The position numbers and the translations under genes are program-made. The notes under the pieces were generated by a model. It was not told where the DNA came from and made no database searches. It saw nothing but the letters and a program-made list of their open reading frames with translations. Positions 11,296 through 23,686 of a stretch of 64,000 nt of DNA are shown piece after piece. Source of the stretch: Ahaetulla prasina (Eukaryota; Chordata; Lepidosauria; Squamata; Colubridae); assembly GCF_028640845.1 (NCBI RefSeq), contig NC_080544.1:59224711-59288710 (forward strand), written 5' to 3'. Within the stretch, counting starts at the first letter, position 1. Every line of letters starts with the position of its first letter.

Positions 11296-13003
11296 ATGAA
11301 TAGACATCCTTTCCCATTGCTCCTCCAACAGGAGGGGCGGGAGGACCCCCTACAAGGGCGTGCCGAGGAGTTTAACGGTTATCTATACGACAAAATCGTT
11401 CAGCTTCGGGACGGATTGGATCAAAATTGGGTAGATCCAGGCGAGGGTCCCGAGGCCCGTCTTGTTGAGGTGGTTTGGGATGACTTTGATCCTGTGACTC
11501 CCGAGGACATGGACAGGTTGCTGGGTAGGCTGAACGCCACCACATGTTTACTGGATCCGTGCCCCTCCTGGTTAGTACTGGCTACTCAGGAGGTGACACG
11601 AGGCTGGCTCCAGGGGATTACAAATGCTTCTCTGCGGGAGGGGGTCTTTCCCGCGGCCTTGAAAGAGGCTGTGGTGAGACCCCTCCTCAAGAAGCCTTCC
11701 CTGGACCCAGCTGTTTTAGGGAACTACCGGCCAGTCTCCAATCTTCGCTTTACGGCGAAGGTTGTAGAGAGTGTGGTGGCATGTCAGCTACCCCAGTACC
11801 TGGATGAAGCTGTCTATCTAGACCCGTTCCAGTCCGGCTTCCGGCCCGGATACAGTACGGAGACAGCTTTGGTCGCGCTGGTGGATGATCTCTGGAGGGC
11901 CAGGGATAGGGGTTACTCCTCTGCCCTGGTCCTATTAGACCTCTCAGCGGCTTTTGATACCATCGACCATGGTATCCTGCTGCGCGGTTGGAGGGTTGGG
12001 AGTGGGAGGCACCGTTTATCGGTGGTTCTCCTCCTACCTCTCTGATCGGACGCAGACGGTGTTGACAGGGGGCAGAGATCGACTCAAGGTGCCTCATGTG
12101 GGGTGCCGCAGGGTCGATTCTCTCACCCTCCTGTTCAACATCTATATGAAGCCGCTGGGTGAGATCACCAGTGGCTTGGGGGTGAGATACCAACTGTCCG
12201 CTGATGACACCCAGCTGTACTTTTCCACCCCGGGCCACCCCAGTGAAGCTGTCGAAGTGTTGTCCCGGTGTCTGGAAGCCGTACGGGTCTGGATGGGGAG
12301 GAACAGGCTCAAACTTAATCCCTCCAAGACGGAGTGGCTGTGGATGCCGGCACCTCGGTACAGTCAGCTGCAGATGCGGCTGTCTGTCGGGGGGGGATCA
12401 TTGGCCCCGATGGAGAAGGTACGCAACTTGGGCGTGCTCCTGGATGGCCGGTTGTCCTTTGAAGACCATTTGGCGACCGTCTCCAGGAGAGCATTTTATC
12501 AGGTTCGCCTGATCCGCCAGTTGCGGCCCTTCCTGGACCGGGATGCCTTATGCACAGTCACTCATGCCCTTGTTACCTCTCGCCTGGACTACTGCAATGC
12601 TCTCTACATGGGGCTCCCCTTGAAGAGCACCCGGAGACTTCAGCTAGTTCAGAACGCGGCTGTGCGGGTTATTGAGGGAGCGTCTCGGAGCTCCCACATA
12701 ACACCTATCCTGCGCAGACTGCACTGGCTACCTGTTGTTTTCCGGGTGCGCTTCAAGGTATTGGTTACCACCTTTAAAGCGCTCCATGGCTTAGGACCGG
12801 GCTATCTACGGGACCGCCTACTGCCGGCTTCTATCTCCCATCGTCCGGTACGCTCCCACAGAGAGGGACTCCTCAGGGTGCCGTCAGCCAAACAGTGTCG
12901 ACTGGCGGCCCCAGGGGAGGGCCTTCTCTGTGGGAGCTCCACCCTGTGGAACGAACTTCCCCTCGGACTTGACAATTACCTGACCTTAGGACCTTTAGCA
13001 TGA
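11296..13003 (+). pseudogene. L2 ORF2 reverse transcriptase remnant
   Basis: Two overlapping frames (11296-12045 and 11954-13003) carry one reverse transcriptase. The first holds the fingers and palm motifs (VLGNYRPVSNL; LDPFQSGFRPGYSTETAL; LDLSAAFDTIDH, with the first catalytic Asp). The second holds WFSSYLSDR, a disrupted PQG motif near 12105-12130, and the catalytic box at 12197-12208. The box reads SADD where family members have YADD. Then come LKLNPSKTE, LGVLLDG, and the C-terminal RLDYCNALYMGLP and LRRLHWLPV motifs. The frame break falls near 11990-12000. Function known for the family: RNA-templated DNA synthesis at the target site. This copy cannot work because of the frame breaks and the lost tyrosine. 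Confidence 0.92.
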
Positions 13004-13181
13004 ACTTAAAACTTATTTATTTCATATGGCTGGACTAGCCTGATTTTTATTTTTATTGGATGGGTTTTTAAAATTGTGTTATTTTACAGGGGAGTATGTT
13101 TTTTAACGTTTTGGGCATTTAAATTAGTTTTTTAAGGGTTGTTTTTAAATTATTGTGTATTTATATTTTATCTGCCTGTTC

Positions 13182-13212
13182 ACCGCCCTGAGTCCTTCGG
13201 GAGAAGGGCGGT
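13182..13212 (+). other. L2 3'-terminal hairpin, copy 3
   Basis: Same 31-nt stem-loop as at 405-435 and 5881-5911. It lies directly before the microsatellite tail. Confidence 0.75.
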
Positions 13213-13225
13213 ATACAAATTAAAA

Positions 13226-13277
<52 letters not shown>

Positions 13278-13290
13278 ATATTATTATTGC
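13226..13290. repeat. TTA microsatellite (L2 tail)
   Basis: About 20 TTA units with one ATA interruption near the end. The array sits directly on the 3' end of the L2 copy and probably grew from its tail. Confidence 0.9.
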
Positions 13291-14489
13291 TTTCCATGTG
13301 AAACAACTACAGGGAGTAGATTTTGTACTCCTCCCCAACAGCGTAGGGTTGCTTATATTTAAGAAAATACAAAAACCCTGCAAGAGACATCTATGGAATC
13401 CTTAATGGTCTCTGAGACTGATTGTTTTTTTGCAGATTTCATTTCATAAAAATAATGAGAGAAAATCAAAACCATGAACAGCTTCGCTTTCTGTATAAAA
13501 ATAATCACTACAAAACACCTTTGCTTTTATTTTTCATGAAGTGTTCAAGGGATTCACCTGAAACAGTATCTTTGCAGTCCCACTGAAACTCAACCCAGAA
13601 CATCAGGATGTAGTTTTTAAGGAAGCTTGTAACAAAGTAAAGTACATAAATTTACACATGCTGCTGTACTGTAATAATAATGAGCAATGGGGAGAGAATA
13701 GTAGGGCATAGTTATATTTTGGATATATAACATTTTAATATTATATTAAATCTATTCTGAAGGAGTAACTCATTATATTGCAGTTGATACTGTTGTTCAG
13801 TTTTTGCTTCACTAAACCAGAATATAGAATAATATTTAGTTTTCTTATTAGAAAATGAGGTTGGCAGGAACAATAATAAAAGTTAGAACGTATTTATACA
13901 GTACAGTACACTAATTCCTTAAAAGTTTGCTATTCTCTAAATGGTTTAACTGAAGAATATATGCTGAGTTTATTTATTATGATTTTTCTAAGCAAAGGTA
14001 GACAAGAAAATTTAATTAAGTTTGGTACTCCCAGATTTTTTGCTGGTTGACATAATTCACCAGTGAAGACTTTTTTTCCAAGCAATAAAAAGAACATTTT
14101 GGTATACATCACGGATCATATTATATAAGTTTTTGACTAAGCAGCTAAATTTGTTGGGGACTTACTGACATGGTCTCTCTCTATAAAGTCTCATATAACC
14201 TATTTAGCCAATTCCTTTTAAATGATAGGAAAACATTGTTTCCTATGAATTCAGCAGGACAGCTGTAAAAATGGCAAGAAAGAAAGAGGGACTTTATAAT
14301 CAATCCCTTAGAACTTATTGGGACACTTATTTGCACTGCTTAGACTAAAATGGAGGTGTAACTAGTTTATATTGATAAGCCACCAGGAAAACTAGTCCAT
14401 TTTTTCCAACGGCATTCCCCAAACTAGTTCCAGCTGTATGGAATTACTGCTACCAGTAATAGATGCATCAGATTGGAGATGGCTAATTT
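13291..14489. other. No gene seen
   Basis: AT-rich, apparently unique sequence. Only short frames without domains. Confidence 0.5.
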
Positions 14490-14677
14490 AGAAAATGGAT
14501 TTCATGTATCCTTATGATTTATATTGATATTGTTTCCTGATTGCTTAGTCTATGACTATCATTAAGTGTTGTACCTTATGATTCTTGACGAATGTATCTT
14601 TTCTTTTTACGTACACTGAGAGCATATGCACCAAAGACAAATTCCTTGTGTGTCCAATCACACTTGGCCAATAAAGA
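14490..14677 (+). mobile_element. CR1/L3-type LINE 3' end (Snake1-like)
   Basis: The non-coding 3' end of a snake LINE, with AGTGTTGTACCTTATGATTC, then GAGAGCATATGCACC and CACTTGGCCAATAAAG, running straight into an ATTCT array. Work on snake genomes linked AATAG repeats to Snake1 (L3) CR1 LINE tails, and this copy fits that description. The left boundary is approximate and no coding part remains. Confidence 0.75.
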
Positions 14678-14783
14678 ATTCTATTCTATTCTATTCTATT
14701 CTATTCTATTCTATTCTATTCTATTCTATTCTATTCTATTCTATTCTATTCTATTCTCCTCTCCTCTATTCTACTCTACTCTG
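14678..14783. repeat. ATTCT (AATAG) pentanucleotide array
   Basis: Sixteen uninterrupted ATTCT units (14678-14757), then decaying variants (CTCCT, CTACT). It begins at the last base of the LINE tail, indicating seeding by the retrotransposon followed by slippage growth. Confidence 0.95.
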
Positions 14784-16689
14784 TTATTTTTAATAAAGAT
14801 TTAGGGAGAAGGCTCCTCTTGATTAAACACCATACACTCAAAAAGACAATATTGTCAAACAGCTAAATGCTTGCTAATTGTTTTGTTTCCACACTCCACA
14901 TGCCAAATTTTTTGCATTTTTGTCTGTTCTTCTTCTCATCTGGACCAAGGAACAAGAAACTGTCCAATTCATCTTGGTTGAAAGGAATAAACACATGGTG
15001 AGACCATCCAAATACAAATCTCCAATGATAGATTTCTATTTTATCCTCCATTGGCCAAAAAAAGAATAAAGTTAAAAAAACAGGTCAAATAAATTCTGCT
15101 TGAATTTTGTTGCATCTTTCAACATGACAGTTTATAGGATTTAGAAAGCTTTATTTATGAAACAAATTTTAATTAATGACTATTATTAAAGGGTGAATAC
15201 TAGGAAAACAAAATATATTTAATTTTGGAAAATTATTCTCAATCATGCACTCCAAAGAATTCCTAAAGTCTCTATCATAATAGATCTTACTGGCAGACAT
15301 GTAAACAGGCCTCCATAGAGAACTCAGTTTACAGGTATAGACTTATCTTAAAATTATTTCAACATTGTAAAGGTACTGCTTTATTTAGTTTAATGAAAAT
15401 CAACATGGTTCCGATTACAAAAAGTAACAGCAGTTTTTAGCTTGGTATTTGCACCATCAAGACTGTATCAGAGATAATGCAACATGTCAGTTTCCAGATG
15501 TTGTTGAATCGTATTGCTCAACATTCCTTAAAAATATCTAAGCTAACTAAGGCTGCTAGGCAATATGACTGAACAACATCTGCAACTTACCTCTGGTTTA
15601 AAATGTGCAATTTCCACCCATTTTCTGAAAAGATTTCCTGGAAAGCATCTAAAATATAATGGACCAAAAATCCATTATTCAATCCCTTGTTATTAAAACA
15701 TTAAACTCACAATTAGCTAAGAGATGTGAACACAGAAAAAGGAATAGCAACCCACCTCCCGTGGCTCACTCTTCTGATGTCATAACCATATATTATGACA
15801 TTATGTTTATAACTCACTGTAAGTGTACTTTTCAGAAATTAAGATTTTTTGAATTTACTGAGATTGACTTTTGTATATAGAATAGATTTACATTGCATAA
15901 CACTTCAAGAGATAGCATTTTTTATTGTATTATGTCCTTGTACCTCTTAAGTAACCAGCATATTTTCTCTTACTCTTTCTTTAACAGAAAAGTCCCCTAT
16001 GTTCTTGTCATTTATTCAAGGATTTTTTATTGTTTCTATGAGCTTTATAGATAAAATTAATGCTGCATATAGCATTGTGTAATTAGATTACCTAATCATA
16101 TCATGAACAAACTGCAAGCTTTGTTCAACAGATTCTTTTTCATTATGGGATTGCTGACATAAACATTTGTGTAACTATTTTGTATTAACACTGCAATCTC
16201 AATTCTTGATTTTCAATCACTGATTTATCATTAAGTTGACATCACTGATCTTAAAACTCAAAAACAATAATCTTTCTTTTAGGTATTCATCTTAGGAAAT
16301 GGAGGTCAGTCTGCTGAGTCACTTCCCATTGCTTTTTGTTTCATTTACATTATCCATTTTGTCATGTCATGTCTGCAAAGAGAGTACAGAATAACAAAAA
16401 AGGAATCCTAGTTTAGTGTCTCTGAACTGAGATAAGGGTCTGGTTCAGAATAGCCTTGCTTCTGCAATGCAACCACACTGAACCTCAAAAAGCCTACAAC
16501 TTCATTCTACTTGAAGTAGGTTCTGTACAAATTACTAAACACAGACACAAGCCTTACTCCTCCTTGTCCACAGGTTAGGGGCACCCAGATGCAACCCATT
16601 TAGCAATTAAAAACAACTATATAAGATTGTATAAGAAGTTTAAACAGTAGGATATTAGATTAGGAAAAACCCAGGAATAAGGAAGTTTG
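14784..16689. other. No gene seen
   Basis: AT-rich presumed intronic DNA without recognisable repeats or exons. Frames are under 75 codons. Confidence 0.5.
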
Positions 16690-17060
16690 TAGAGATTCTC
16701 AGTCATCCAGGTCATGGTTGTCCCAAAGGGGCTTTTTCAGGAGGCAGTTGGACTTTGTTTTTTCTTTGAAGACATTGTTGAATGGTGTGGTAGTAGGAAT
16801 GGATTTCCAGAGAAAAAATTGCTGTCTACAGGAACCTGAAGCATTACTCAGGTGACCCCAAGGACACAGATAAACCTCCAAGTACTTCAAAGACCATCTC
16901 AAAGAATGCAAATGCAAAGTCTGCAAGGAATATAGGTCCTTCCATTCCCCACTATCATGTCAGACCTGAAGAAGCTTCTTGGATGAGAAGCAAAATGTTT
17001 TAAAAGAAAAAAACAAGGAAGTCCAGTTGCTTCATGAAAAAGCACCTTTGGGACCAGGAA
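16690..17060. mobile_element. Dispersed repeat with inverted arms, possibly Penelope-like
   Basis: A sequence at about 16715-16777 recurs inverted at 16985-17055. Both arms read as KSxC..KKxLWD, preceded by an AAG-rich run. Between them lies a motif with CTGAAGA, a GCTTCT/AGAAGC stem and GCAAAA (16966-16995) that resembles a hammerhead ribozyme core. Penelope-like elements carry such motifs and inverted pseudo-LTRs, which is the reason for the suggestion. No reverse transcriptase or GIY-YIG domain is visible, so the assignment is tentative. Confidence 0.35.
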
Positions 17061-18773
17061 TAAGGAGTTGTCAGTTTAGTCAATGTAACCACAGCTAAAT
17101 ATCTATCAGAAGATTTCTACTTTAAGCTAAGGAAGGAAAAAGTTGCATTGTACAGTTCTTCAAATTCAAGTACAGTATTACATAACTAGCTTAAATAAAT
17201 TATTCTTGTTATAAAGCTGGTAATTCGGTTAATAGCTTCAATCTCTATGGCTTTTACTTTTAATCTGCTGCCATCTCCATATGCTAGCTGCATTCTTAGC
17301 TCAATTTAAAATATTGTTTTTTTTTAATTTCTCCAGTTTAGTTTTTTACATTGTAATGGTTTCTATTTTGTTAACAAATAATATCTTTACGTAATTTTAT
17401 CTAATTTCCATGACAATTATAGAAAAATAGTGAATGCAATGTAAAATTAATCTGTCCAAAAAATAAAACTGAGAGATAATATTCTACAATTCTTTATACA
17501 ATCTATAGCATTTATTTCCAGAATATTTGTTGTTACTCTGGAGGTACCAATAAAGGTTAGGATGCTTTTTTTGTCTTTGAAGATAGTAGAAAACTGATTG
17601 ATAGAATTCTTGCTGAATAACATGCATAATCCCATGCACCCACTACATGATTTGACAAAACTAAGTTTTAAATCCATCAGTTTTGCTGTATTTTTACTTT
17701 TAGTCTTCCAGAGCAACAATTATTCTTGGTAACTGGTTTACTAAGGGCCACGTGGGCTCTGATTCTGAAACATTCTTGTACAATATTAATTTTTCATTTT
17801 ATTTAATGTGTAAAGTAGCTTAAAAAAATCAAATCAAAAATACTTTAGCATTTTATTCCTGAAATACTCTACTAGATAGAATTATATTTTAAAAAAAGCT
17901 TTGTTTGGCTATTATTTTACTGAAGTATTTGTAAATATTAAAATTAGGAGGAAAAAATAAAGGCATGTTAACTATTAACATATGGGCAGGAGGATTCAAT
18001 GAATATTTCCTTGGAAATATTTCCATTGCATTGATTGCCCAGCACATATGCACAATATGAAACTTCAAAATAATTTATTTTCTGTGTAAGGAAGCACATA
18101 CATGATAAGGAAGAAAATTCAAATCAGTAATAATAGAAAAAGCGGATGGGAAATAAAGTAGCATCAGGCTTCGCCTATTATATCTTTCTTGGAAAAAAAC
18201 GGCTAACATTCAGAATCATGTACATATTCATTTGGCAAACTACTGAAGAGGTCCTTCAGTAATAATATTCCCAAGCTAGTGACCCACAAAATGAAATAAA
18301 AGGAAAAACTGTACTTCTGTGTATGGACAATTATCAAATAGACTAGACATACAATTGGTCTCCTAGTCCATATCCATTCCTTTAGTCATGATTAGTCCTA
18401 TATTTAAGCTTGCATTAATCTCCCCAGCGATTTGCCTTTCCATAACAGACATTTATTGTATTTCACAACAGCATTCTGAGCTTGCTTTTCACCTAAAAAA
18501 AGGGGATTTCTTTTCTCTAATATGTAATACTCTATTAAATTATAGTTAATGATGATAAAGCTGAGTGGGAGATATTCATAAACAGTCCTGTGGTTTTTCC
18601 AACATTTCTGGGGTCATAATGGAGCCAGAGATCTTACGTCTTTTACCCTACACTGCCTGCAATTCAATCAACCTACCCCGGTTTACTCCCCCATCCCAAG
18701 CCACAGGAAAGCAGCTTTCTATGTCAGCGTATGGTACACCAGAACAAGAGAACAAAGGGATAGGCAGGCTGAT
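17061..18773. other. No gene seen
   Basis: Very AT-rich DNA with short frames only. Confidence 0.5.
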
Positions 18774-18780
18774 GCGCACG

Positions 18781-18813
<33 letters not shown>
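18774..18813. repeat. Alternating GC/CA dinucleotide tract
   Basis: A CGCG-type alternating stretch passes into about 13 CA units. Alternating purine-pyrimidine DNA with CG steps is the kind most prone to adopt the Z form. No gene is nearby. Confidence 0.9.
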
Positions 18814-21800
18814 TCCTTTGTCTGGGAAAGGCCATCCCTTCCTGGCTTCCAGTGAGATGTAGAAATGCAGTTTTTGCTGATCATGCCATCCACTCTGAAA
18901 GTACAGTGAAATTCCTGGAAATTTTGCTTTTTGTTCCCAACCATTCAACTAGCTCCTTATAGAGGCAAAAGAAATACTTCTACTTCCCAGTAAAACATGA
19001 TCAATGTTTTGTGTGTGCAAAAGAGCATCTGACCTCATGCTTGTTTGCAAAGTCAGCAAAAAGAAATACATACATAGCAAGGGGGAGGATGAATCTGAGG
19101 AAGCAAGTAGAGCAAATGAAAAATGTGTCTCCAGAAAGAGATAGAAGACAGTCATCCAAACCTTTACTTTCTGCCAACTGTTTCATCTGGATCTATCTAC
19201 AACTGCTGTGTTTTCAGTTTAGCCTCAGTGTCTGTACAGTGTATTACAAAAAGCTCTTTACTGCATATGCATATGAGCATTTATGTGGGTGTCAGGGAGA
19301 AAGCCAAGCAACAGAAGATTCTACATACAGTACAGAATCAAAGCCAAGACATTGCTTATTCAAGTCACCAATTCTTTGGAGTAGAGCCACCAATTCTTTG
19401 GTGGAGCATTTGTAATGTACATAATATCCTATTTTTAAGCAAGGCAGAAACGTATCATTTTGTAGATCAGGACAATGTCTTCCCCCATGCAAACTGAGAT
19501 TTTTTAAAGTGAATCTTTTAACGTATCATGCTCTTTTATGTATATGGCAACAACATATATCCCTCCAGTAAATATGTAAAAATACATATTTTTGAAAAAG
19601 TTTTTTGAAAAATTACATCAAATAATTTGTATTATACAAATTGTGTAATACAAAAATACCCACTCATTAAGGATTACTGTAAATCTGTATGCAGTTATTT
19701 ACAACATGATGGAGCACAAGGTTATTTTCTATACATGGTAACTGAATGCTTATCTGGATCCCTGTTTGTTTTAACACTTGATTCTTATTCAAAATGGAAT
19801 TTTTAGATCATAGACAATCAAATCCTAGACTATCCTCATTGGTAATGATTAGTTTACTTGATTTGACAAAATATTTGTTTTACCCTTGGGATAATACAGT
19901 ATCAGACTTGATCGTTTCTGTTTCCAAGACATGCCATGTAACTCGACATATGACTGCAATAAGTAAACCAGAGATTCTTACACATGAATTACATATTGAT
20001 AAGAACTCATATGTTCATAATCTAAACTTTTTCATGATACACAATAACCAAGATCATGGATTCTGATCACTGACTCCTAGATGAACACAACCAGCCATAT
20101 AAGACAGTTATAACAATGCATGCAGATTTGGCTATCTTTTAATTAGACCAAAGATTACAGAGATAGGGATAAAACATGTGCATTCTGTTTGTGCATAGAG
20201 CCATAGCTTTAGTAAAGATTTGTTATTAAATTATGAGGCAGAAAATCAAAGATATATAATGATACTAAAACAAAACCAAAAAATTATTTCAGAATGCTAA
20301 ATTAAGCATTCTCCATATTTATCCTGCCCAGTCTTTATATCTACTACAGAAGTATGGTCTTTATGGAAATGAATCTCGGTTTCAGGTTTTTATTGGAATT
20401 TTCCAGTGCAGAATTAGGTTAGACTATGCATCTTTTTTGAAGATTATCAAATGCAGATATCAACCATGTGCCTCTTCAATTTAGCAAGATACAGTATAAT
20501 CACTAGCAGGACTTTGCCTTAATCTTAAAGACTTAAACATTGAACATATATTTTTTGGAATGGGAGCTACACCTGGCTTTTCAGGGACATGCTGTGGTTC
20601 CGCCCATGCAAAAAGTGAACAGAACGAAGATAAAAATCAAGTTCAATTATTAAGATTGCTCTTCAGGTATTTTATTGTTTTCCCTTCTGTCACACTGGAG
20701 ATTTAATTCACCAGCCACTTTTTCAGCCCTTTAAAGGACACATCCAAGGTTTTATGTAACCATTAACACTTGTGAAGATGAGAGCCATGACTCATCCATC
20801 CTTGAGGAAAATTCCTCATGCTCCTACTTAGCTCTCTGGAGTTAATGATAACATTTAGTCTACTGAAGATAGCCAGTACTTGTTTCAGGAGAATCTCTTC
20901 CTTACCCCATGACTTAGCAAGAAATCTAGTGAGTACAATTATCATATTGAATTTGGGTATAAACTAGACCTGCAAAATTTTAATTTGATAAACTAAGATT
21001 GGATTCCCATGCTCCAAAGGAAACATGTTGGAAACAGAAGAGAAGATTGATCAAGGAAAAATTACTACTAGCTTGAAAGAATGAAATGTATATGTCCTAC
21101 TTACCTGAATGGTTGAAATGGAATAGTTTCAGTTGCAAAAGATCTGAGAAGCTATAGGAAGGGGTGTATTGTTTCTGCAGGCAGCATCCAGTCTACTTTT
21201 GTTATCTAATCTGCTTCGTACATGTTTGAACATCCATTTTGTAAAATGTCATTTAAGGAAGAATTCCAACAGTACAAATGGCTTTTTTAAAACATCATTT
21301 TGGAATTGTTCATTTTTCTTGTATTATAGATTCTTCTATGAAAACCATATGTTTGATCAATATGTGTCTGTTTATAAGCAAATAAAGAACAAGAAAGTAA
21401 TAGCCCTTGATAGATCAAACCTAAACTGATGCAAACAACTTCAGGCACAAATTGCAGGTTAGAAATAAAATAGCTCAAGTTCCAAAATAGGTTTCTCACT
21501 CTGCTGCAATCTCCTTGTTTCAGAAAATTAATACTGCAATAAGATAGGCTTGTAATCAAACAAATCACGGAGAAAGATATATAGATGCAATCTAGATACA
21601 ACATCCATATGATTGGCACATGCCAAGATCAGAGCGTTTAAGAAGGACTATTTTTATATAACTGCATGGGAAGACTAGGCATTTAAAAACAAATTAGTGT
21701 TCAAAGTACTTCCCACACCTTTCCAGTAATCTTTATACCTTGTTTCTAAGATAGGTCAGTACAATGATTTTGAAACTTCTGAAGACAGGAGGTTGAGGTT

Positions 21801-22538
21801 TAGTGTTATTTTACACCATCTATTGAGTTTATGGCTAGGCAGAAATTTGTATAATGACTTCCTGCTTCATATCATATTCTCTTAACTTCTACCATATCTG
21901 TGAAATCTTTTTGTACCCATATATCTTTTAGTACCTGGGATAAATATATTTTTCCTTCAGATCAGAACCTGCGACTCAGTACCTCTATCCAACTCCCAGC
22001 AATCTTACCATTAACCATACTGTTTTGAGCTGCTAGCAACTCTAGCATAACATTGCTGCCTTTGAAAGGATATACAAAAGAATGTGAAAATCACTCTGGA
22101 AAAAGATACTCAACAGCCATTTTGTTAAACACAGTTTAGTCCTGGAAGCAGGAGGGGGAATCTCAAGATTGCCCCACTTCTTGAGTTTCTTCATATGGGG
22201 GGGGGGGACTCTCTGACAGACTTTCAACATTCAGTTATTTCACTTTGCAACAATATAGGAGAGTTCTAATCCTTGTGGAGTCTACCTCAAAGGACTGACA
22301 TAGTATATGCTCCATATATTTGCTCTAGGTTAGAAAAGTGCTGGAAAATTTATTGTAAAAAGTATTCCTTAAAAAATATGGTGGCCACTGTCTTTGACTC
22401 TGTCGGGTCATCTTGGGGGGCCCAAGAACATTTACGTTCTCCAACCTAGTGACCTGAATAAGAATTGGACTAAAACTCCCAGCATCTGCAGGCAGCACAG
22501 CCAGACCATTGTAGTACCACTCCCATAACTGTGAGAAC
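18814..22538. other. No gene seen
   Basis: Long AT-rich stretch. The frames at 19011-19497 overlap on both strands and show no domain. A short poly-G tract is at about 22198-22207. Confidence 0.5.
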
Positions 22539-22557
22539 AAAAAAAAAAAAAAAAAAA
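22539..22557. repeat. Poly(A) tract
   Basis: An uninterrupted run of about 19 A. No LINE or SINE body could be recognised upstream of it. Confidence 0.85.
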
Positions 22558-22799
22558 GTGGATGTCACTAGGCAAAAAATGTTGCTCTATATAGCCAAAT
22601 ATTTGGAATTTTTAAAAACATTTCTATATTGCATATCATTAAACATGCCTTACAATTAAAAATTATGGCCTCTTATCCATTTCAGTTGTCGTTCTAAACA
22701 TTTAACAGTTTACTTTCCCATCATTTATATGATAAATACAGAAAATGTGTGTGCCTTAAATTAAAATAAACATTGTAATATATTCAAAAGTATCTAGAC

Positions 22800-23686
22800 C
22801 GGGGTGAAATGCTATCGGTTCAGACTGGATCGAGAGAACGGGTAGCGGAGATTGGGGATGCTTTGCTATACCAGTAGCAATTGCTGGCTGGCCACGCCCC
22901 CAAACCGGGATACCCTGACCATGCTTCCCTGCCTTCCATACTGCCAAACTCATTGTTCGGAGCATCTAAAGAAACATCTTTCAACTCTTCAAGATTGACT
23001 ATAAGAGCTCCGAGAAGCTGACAGCAAAAGTAGTAGCAGTGTGGGCGACAGGTGTCATGTGTGCCTCCTCGGTCTTCCTCTCCCAAGTGACAGCCAGGGC
23101 TTCGCCGCCTCTTTTCCTAAGAGGGGCAGTGTCTGCCTCCAAGTCCTTGCAGAGGGACACACACACATGCCCCTGTCGCCCCCGCTGCCACTACTTTTGC
23201 TGTCTGCTTCTTAAAGTTGACCTTGAAGAGCTGGAAGGCGTTTGCTTAGATCGCCAAATGTTAGCAATCTAAGGAAACGTCATCTTACACTTCTCCTCCC
23301 CATTCCTCCCCTCCATTTTTCCATTTCTGTGCCTGGATTCTGCTTTTTACACCTCCTCCTCCCCATTCCCCCCCCTCATTTTTCCATTTGTGTGTCTGGA
23401 TTCTGCTTCTTACACCTTCTCCTCCCTATCCCCCCCATTTTTCCATTTCTGTGCCTGGATTCTGCTTTTTCAAGGGAAGGCCCCGATGTTCGCTTCGGTG
23501 GCAGAGGGAAACTCAAAGCGTTGGGGGCTTCAGAAGGGCAGAATGTGTTTCAAAATGTGCAGCTCCTGGCTCTAACAGTGAGTGAAGTCAAGTTTTCCAT
23601 GTCCACCCGGTCACATGACCACCAAGCCACACCCATCAAGCCACGCCCACAGAACCGATAGCAAACATTTTTACATTTCACTCCTG
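22800..23686. mobile_element. hAT-like non-autonomous element
   Basis: The element is bounded by CGGGGTGAAATGCTA on the left and TTACATTTCACTCCTG on the right, an inverted pair. The flanks carry a perfect 8-bp duplication, ATCTAGAC (22792-22799 and 23687-23694), the hallmark of hAT transposition. GC content is high. Internal sequence includes a three-unit minisatellite (23284-23470). No transposase frame is present, so it would need a transposase supplied in trans. Related copies: 9836-11195 and 48732-49164. Confidence 0.8.
23284..23470. repeat. About 62-bp minisatellite, three units
   Basis: Three successive units each contain CTCCTCC, a C-rich run, TTTTTCCATTT and CTGGATTCTGCTT. Slight sequence and length differences between units show they are not brand new. 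It lies wholly inside the hAT-like element. Confidence 0.85.

Larger units (their letters stand above)
11290..13225 (+). mobile_element. L2-type LINE, 5'-truncated, with reverse transcriptase
   Basis: The largest L2 copy. It starts inside ORF2 after the endonuclease region and runs through the reverse transcriptase and C-terminal domain. An AT-rich 3' UTR, the 31-nt hairpin (13182-13212) and a TTA-repeat tail follow. GC content in the coding part is much higher than in the flanks, which marks it as an insertion. Frameshifts make it inactive. Confidence 0.92.

Noticed and set aside
13139..13405. Frame with a long polytyrosine run
   Set aside because: Produced by translating the TTA microsatellite tail of the L2 element.
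14592..14804. Frame with repeated FYSIL units
   Set aside because: Translation of the ATTCT array. Not a repeat protein.
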